A DNA stretch of 64,000 nt from the NCBI GenBank assembly GCA_023430685.1, contig JAEYZH010000187.1, forward strand, positions 1 to 64,000. Reading direction: 5' to 3'. The DNA is from Pseudomonadota bacterium (GTDB lineage: Bacteria; Pseudomonadota; Gammaproteobacteria; Xanthomonadales; Rhodanobacteraceae). Shown one piece after another: positions 60,841-64,000 of the stretch. Numbering within the stretch: the stretch's first letter is position 1; each line of letters begins with the position of its first letter. Both the position numbers and the translations under genes were made by a program. The notes under the pieces are model-generated. The model saw only the letters and a program-made list of their open reading frames with translations. It was not told where the DNA came from and did no database searches.

Positions 60841-62433
60841 TCAGCGCTCCTTGAGGTCGATCGGCGGCACGGGCTGCGGCGGCGAATCCGCATCGTCCTC
60901 GTGGACTTCGACGATTCCGCGTCCGAGATGGCTCTTGCGGTAACCGTAGAGGAAATAGATCGCAAGTCCGATCGCGCCCCAGACCGGAAGCACGATCATG
61001 GCCTCGAACGGCAGGTTCACGTAGAGGAAGATCGTGCCCGCGATCGCGAGCGGGGCCACGACCCAGATGAAAGGCGTGCGGAACGGGCGATGCCGCTTCG
61101 GATCCTTGATGCGCAGCAGCAGCACCGCGATCGCGACCATGAAGAACGCGAACAGCGTGCCGGAGTTGGAAATGTCGGCCAGCTGGCCCACCGGGAACAA
61201 CGCCGCCGCGATCGCGACGAAGATGCCGGTGATCAGCGTGACCTTGTGCGGCGTCTTCCATTTCGGATGCACGTCCGCGAGCCGCTCGGGAAGCAGCCCG
61301 TCGCGCGCCATCACGAAGAAGATGCGCGTCTGGCCGAACAGCATCATGAGGATCACCGAGGGCAGGGCAAGGTTGGCGGCGAGGCCGACCATGTCTCCGA
61401 CGCGCTCGTGCTGGATCACGCGCAGCACGTGCGCGAGCGCCTCGTTGGAGCAGACCAGCGGTTCCTGCCCCGCGGCGAGCAGCGCCTGGCACTGTGCCAC
61501 GAACTCCGGGGAACCCGGCTGCACGCCGAGCGCAGTCGGCTGCGCGCCGATCGCGCCGATCGCGCCCGCCGCGACCAGCAGGTAGAACACCGTGCAGACC
61601 GCGAGGCTGCCGATCAGCCCGATCGGGACGTTGCGCTGGGGATTGCGCGTCTCCTCGGCGGCGGTCGAGACCGCGTCGAAACCCACGTAGGCGAAGAAGA
61701 TCGAAGCGGCCGCGCCGACGATGCCGAGACCGGAGCCCTCGCCGTTGCCGAACCAGCCGTTCGGCGCGAACGGCTCGAAATGCGCGCCGTCGAGGATCGG
61801 CACCGTGAGCGCGATGAAGACCGTCAGCGCGACGATCTTGATCAGCACGAGCACCGCGTTGACGCGGGCGCTCTCGGTGGTGCCGATCATCAGCAGGAAC
61901 GTGACGGCAAGTGCGATCACGACCGCGGGAAGGTTGAACATGCCATGCGTGAAGTCGACCGAAGGCATGCCCCCGACGAAGGACCATGCGGGTCCTGCGG
62001 CGAGTGCGGCCGGCAGTTCGAACCCGGTCGCACTCTTGACCAGGCCCATGAAGTAGCCGGACCAACCGACCGACACCGCCGATGCGGCGACCGCGTATTC
62101 GAGGATCAGAGCCCAGCCGACGACCCAGGCCAGCAACTCGCCCATTACTGCATAGGTGTAGGTGTAGGCCGAGCCCGAGACCGGCACCATCGAGGCGATC
62201 TCGGAGTAGCAAAGCGCGGCGACCGCGCAGACCGCGCCCGCGATCACGAAGCTCCACATCATGCCCGGGCCCGCCTTCTGCGCGGCGGCTGCGGTGAGCA
62301 CGAAGATGCCGGTGCCGATGATCGCGCCGATGCCGAGCATCGTGAGCTGGAATGCCCCGAGCTGGCGGACCAGCGATTTCTTCTGGGCCGTGGCCAGGAT
62401 CTGGTCGAGCGGCTTCACGCGCTGGAATAGCAT
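60841..62433 (-). CDS. APC-family amino-acid permease (CAT-like)
   Basis: 530 residues; GGGAG precedes the start. Twelve or more hydrophobic helices. The N-terminal QLGAFQLTMLGIGAIIGTGIFVLTA contains the substrate-binding unwound segment (GAIIGTGIF). FAYVGFDAVSTAAEETRNPQR is the typical helix-6 region. An unusual extracytoplasmic loop with two cysteines (CQALLAAGQEPLVCSNE) lies between later helices. By layout it belongs to the cationic amino-acid transporter (CAT) branch, so lysine or arginine uptake is plausible given the lysine-breakdown genes. Confidence 0.9.
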   Translation of the reverse strand: MLFQRVKPLDQILATAQKKSLVRQLGAFQLTMLGIGAIIGTGIFVLTAAAAQKAGPGMMWSFVIAGAVCAVAALCYSEIASMVPVSGSAYTYTYAVMGELLAWVVGWALILEYAVAASAVSVGWSGYFMGLVKSATGFELPAALAAGPAWSFVGGMPSVDFTHGMFNLPAVVIALAVTFLLMIGTTESARVNAVLVLIKIVALTVFIALTVPILDGAHFEPFAPNGWFGNGEGSGLGIVGAAASIFFAYVGFDAVSTAAEETRNPQRNVPIGLIGSLAVCTVFYLLVAAGAIGAIGAQPTALGVQPGSPEFVAQCQALLAAGQEPLVCSNEALAHVLRVIQHERVGDMVGLAANLALPSVILMMLFGQTRIFFVMARDGLLPERLADVHPKWKTPHKVTLITGIFVAIAAALFPVGQLADISNSGTLFAFFMVAIAVLLLRIKDPKRHRPFRTPFIWVVAPLAIAGTIFLYVNLPFEAMIVLPVWGAIGLAIYFLYGYRKSHLGRGIVEVHEDDADSPPQPVPPIDLKER

Positions 62434-62659
62434 CAAGGACTCCCCCGGGTGGTTCACACAGGTCAGCGCTGGCAAGGCCATCGGCCCGCCGCAACGCCGC
62501 CGAACCTTACCTTATCGCTCCGGACCTTGAATAGTGCGGATTCGCCGGCGAACATTCGCATCGGCGCGGGATAGGCGCGGGTGGCCCGATGCAATGCCGA
62601 ATCCCGTTATGACGGCGAGACGCCATCCGCGGCGATCGCACTCACCGGAGGGGAAACAC

Positions 62660-64000
62660 ATGAAGTCCATTGCCGGGGCTCTCGCGATGCTGATGCTGGC
62701 CGCCACCGCACACGCGCGTGACGGCGACTATGTCGCCTCGTTCGGCAATCAGGGCAGGGAGCAGTACGGCTTCGAGCCCGATCTCGACGTCGTGAGCAGC
62801 TTCGCCGGCTTCGTCGACGTGCTCGCGCAAGCGGACGGGCGACTGCTGGTGTCGGCGACGGTCGCCAACAGCGGTTCGAACGACTTCGGCGTCCTGCGCC
62901 TGTTGCCCAACGGCACGCTCGACACCAATTTTGGCGACCAGGGCCAGGCGATCGTCCCGTTCGACCTCGGCGGCAGCCTCGACGACGTTCCGACCTCGAT
63001 CCTGCGCCAGCCCGACGGCCGCATCGTGCTCTGCGGCGCCGCCCAGGGTGATCCGTCTGCGGGTGGCAGGGATTTCGCGTTCCTGCGCCTGCTCCCGAAC
63101 GGTGCCCTCGACACCGGCTTCAGTGGCGACGGCAAGGCGACCGTCGCGTTCGACCTCGGCGCGAGCGGCGACCGCGACGATGAAGCCACGCGCTGCCTGC
63201 TGCAGCCGGACGGCAAGATCGTCGCGATCGGCGACGCGATGGTCGACCTGTCGGAAGCGCAACGGCGCATGGCGGTGGTGCGGCTGAATCCCGATGGTTC
63301 GCGCGACACCACGTTCAACGGCAATGGCACCGCGACGGTGGACTTCGGCGCTTCGTTCGCGGACTCGATCGGCTTCGGCATCGAGCTGCAACCGGACGGA
63401 AGCCTGCTGCTGGTCGGTCCGGCCGCCGGCTCGGGCGGAAGCCGCTGGGCGATCGCACGGCTCGACGACAGCGGGCAACTCGACCTCGCGTTCGGCAACG
63501 GCGGCACGGTGCTGTTCGATCCGGAGGTCGCCGGTTACGCGCCGTCGTTCGCGCTCGATCTCGAGGTGCTCGAGGACGGGGCCTTCGTCGTCGCGGGTGC
63601 GCTCGAGTTCGTGGCGACCCCGGGCCAGCTCGACTACGCGCTGTATGCATTCGATCCGGACGGGAATCCGGATCCCGGGTTCGGCAACGGCGGCGGCATC
63701 GTGGTGCCGTTCGACCTCGCGGGTCCGATGGTGGACGTTCCGGTGGAGATCGCGCGCGATGCGTCCGGCCGGTTCGTCGCGACCGGTTTCGTGTCCAGTC
63801 CGACCGGCAGCTACTCGATCGGCGTCGCGCGATTCACGCCGGACGGGCAGCTTGATCCCGCGTTCGGCATCGCCGGCAAGCAGGTGGTCTCGACCGCGCC
63901 GCCGCCGTCGCCGGATCTTGGTGACCAGGGTACGGCGCTGACGTTCACGCCCGACCACGGCCTGCTCGTCGCGAGTCTGGCTTCCTCGGCCGGCGGCACG
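62660..64000 (+). CDS. Delta-60-repeat secreted protein (cut by the window end)
   Basis: 447 residues visible with no stop before the end of the window. GGAGG lies upstream of the start. The signal peptide ends THARA-like (residue 20). The body consists of about seven repeats of 55-65 residues, each with LRLLPNGTLDTNFGDQG-type segments and a following LAxQPDGKIVAxG strand. This is the delta-60/beta-propeller family of exported proteins. It may end in the DGF tag beyond the window; I cannot see that. Confidence 0.88.
   Translation, partial: MKSIAGALAMLMLAATAHARDGDYVASFGNQGREQYGFEPDLDVVSSFAGFVDVLAQADGRLLVSATVANSGSNDFGVLRLLPNGTLDTNFGDQGQAIVPFDLGGSLDDVPTSILRQPDGRIVLCGAAQGDPSAGGRDFAFLRLLPNGALDTGFSGDGKATVAFDLGASGDRDDEATRCLLQPDGKIVAIGDAMVDLSEAQRRMAVVRLNPDGSRDTTFNGNGTATVDFGASFADSIGFGIELQPDGSLLLVGPAAGSGGSRWAIARLDDSGQLDLAFGNGGTVLFDPEVAGYAPSFALDLEVLEDGAFVVAGALEFVATPGQLDYALYAFDPDGNPDPGFGNGGGIVVPFDLAGPMVDVPVEIARDASGRFVATGFVSSPTGSYSIGVARFTPDGQLDPAFGIAGKQVVSTAPPPSPDLGDQGTALTFTPDHGLLVASLASSAGGT

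Noticed and set aside
58585..62430. A 1,281-residue plus-strand frame
   Set aside because: It runs antisense across two well-supported genes (Calx-beta protein and APC permease) and the gap between them. Composition is that of a GC-shadow frame.

Overview
The window is chromosomal DNA of a high-GC, gene-dense gammaproteobacterium. Several signs point to the order Xanthomonadales/Lysobacterales, possibly a Dokdonella- or Rhodanobacter-like lineage: repetitive GTAG-type REP elements, secreted proteins ending in an 'IFxDGF(D/E)' tag, and heavy codon bias toward C and G in the third position. This placement is inference, because no rRNA lies in the window. There is no prophage, CRISPR array, integrase or insertion sequence. 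The non-genic DNA is mostly short and holds palindromic repeats, tRNAs and a few recognisable promoters and terminators.

Left part (1-18,221). A 174-bp tandem repeat array lies at the edge. It is followed by a tightly overlapping minus-strand signalling operon: a secreted protein, an FHA-GAF protein, a membrane Ser/Thr kinase with a TPR region, a soluble NarX-like histidine kinase and a LuxR-type response regulator. A second secreted protein with a duplicated domain and 39-bp coding repeats is transcribed divergently. Next come a UbiB-like kinase, a tRNA-Ala/Glu/Asp operon with its own promoter and terminator, an unknown two-domain protein, an Atm1-type ABC exporter, a lipoprotein cyclic-nucleotide phosphodiesterase/nucleotidase, gltX and a small zinc-ribbon membrane protein.

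Zinc locus and centre (18,384-44,468). zur, a ZnuD-like TonB receptor, a perfect Zur-box palindrome, a MerC-like membrane protein and a CDF efflux pump form a zinc-homeostasis block, with REP repeats inside it. Then come ribosomal protein bTHX, a cold-shock protein, a PhzF-like protein, a rhomboid protease, a GFA-fold protein, a secreted subtilase overlapping a 5'-nucleotidase, a GT-C-like membrane protein, a polysaccharide deacetylase, glutaryl-CoA dehydrogenase, a CAP-domain protein, GNAT and GST genes, a fused alpha/beta 2-oxoacid dehydrogenase E1, an adenylate cyclase-FHA fusion, a DUF1501/DUF1800 pair, and pyrD-murB.

Right part (44,603-64,000). This holds a BNR-type beta-propeller secreted protein, a c-type cytochrome, a second cluster of the dispersed palindromic repeat, an ALDH7-type aldehyde dehydrogenase, tRNA-Arg(CCT), a GT2/GT-C pair, a methionine-salvage operon (mtnB-mtnD-PH-domain protein-mtnC) running into a membrane C13 (legumain-like) peptidase, rmuC, a large secreted Calx-beta/beta-propeller protein, an APC amino-acid permease, and the start of a delta-60-repeat secreted protein cut by the window end. 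Themes that link distant genes are FHA/Ser-Thr phosphorylation signalling, lysine catabolism (ALDH7 and glutaryl-CoA dehydrogenase), and a family of exported proteins sharing the C-terminal DGF tag.
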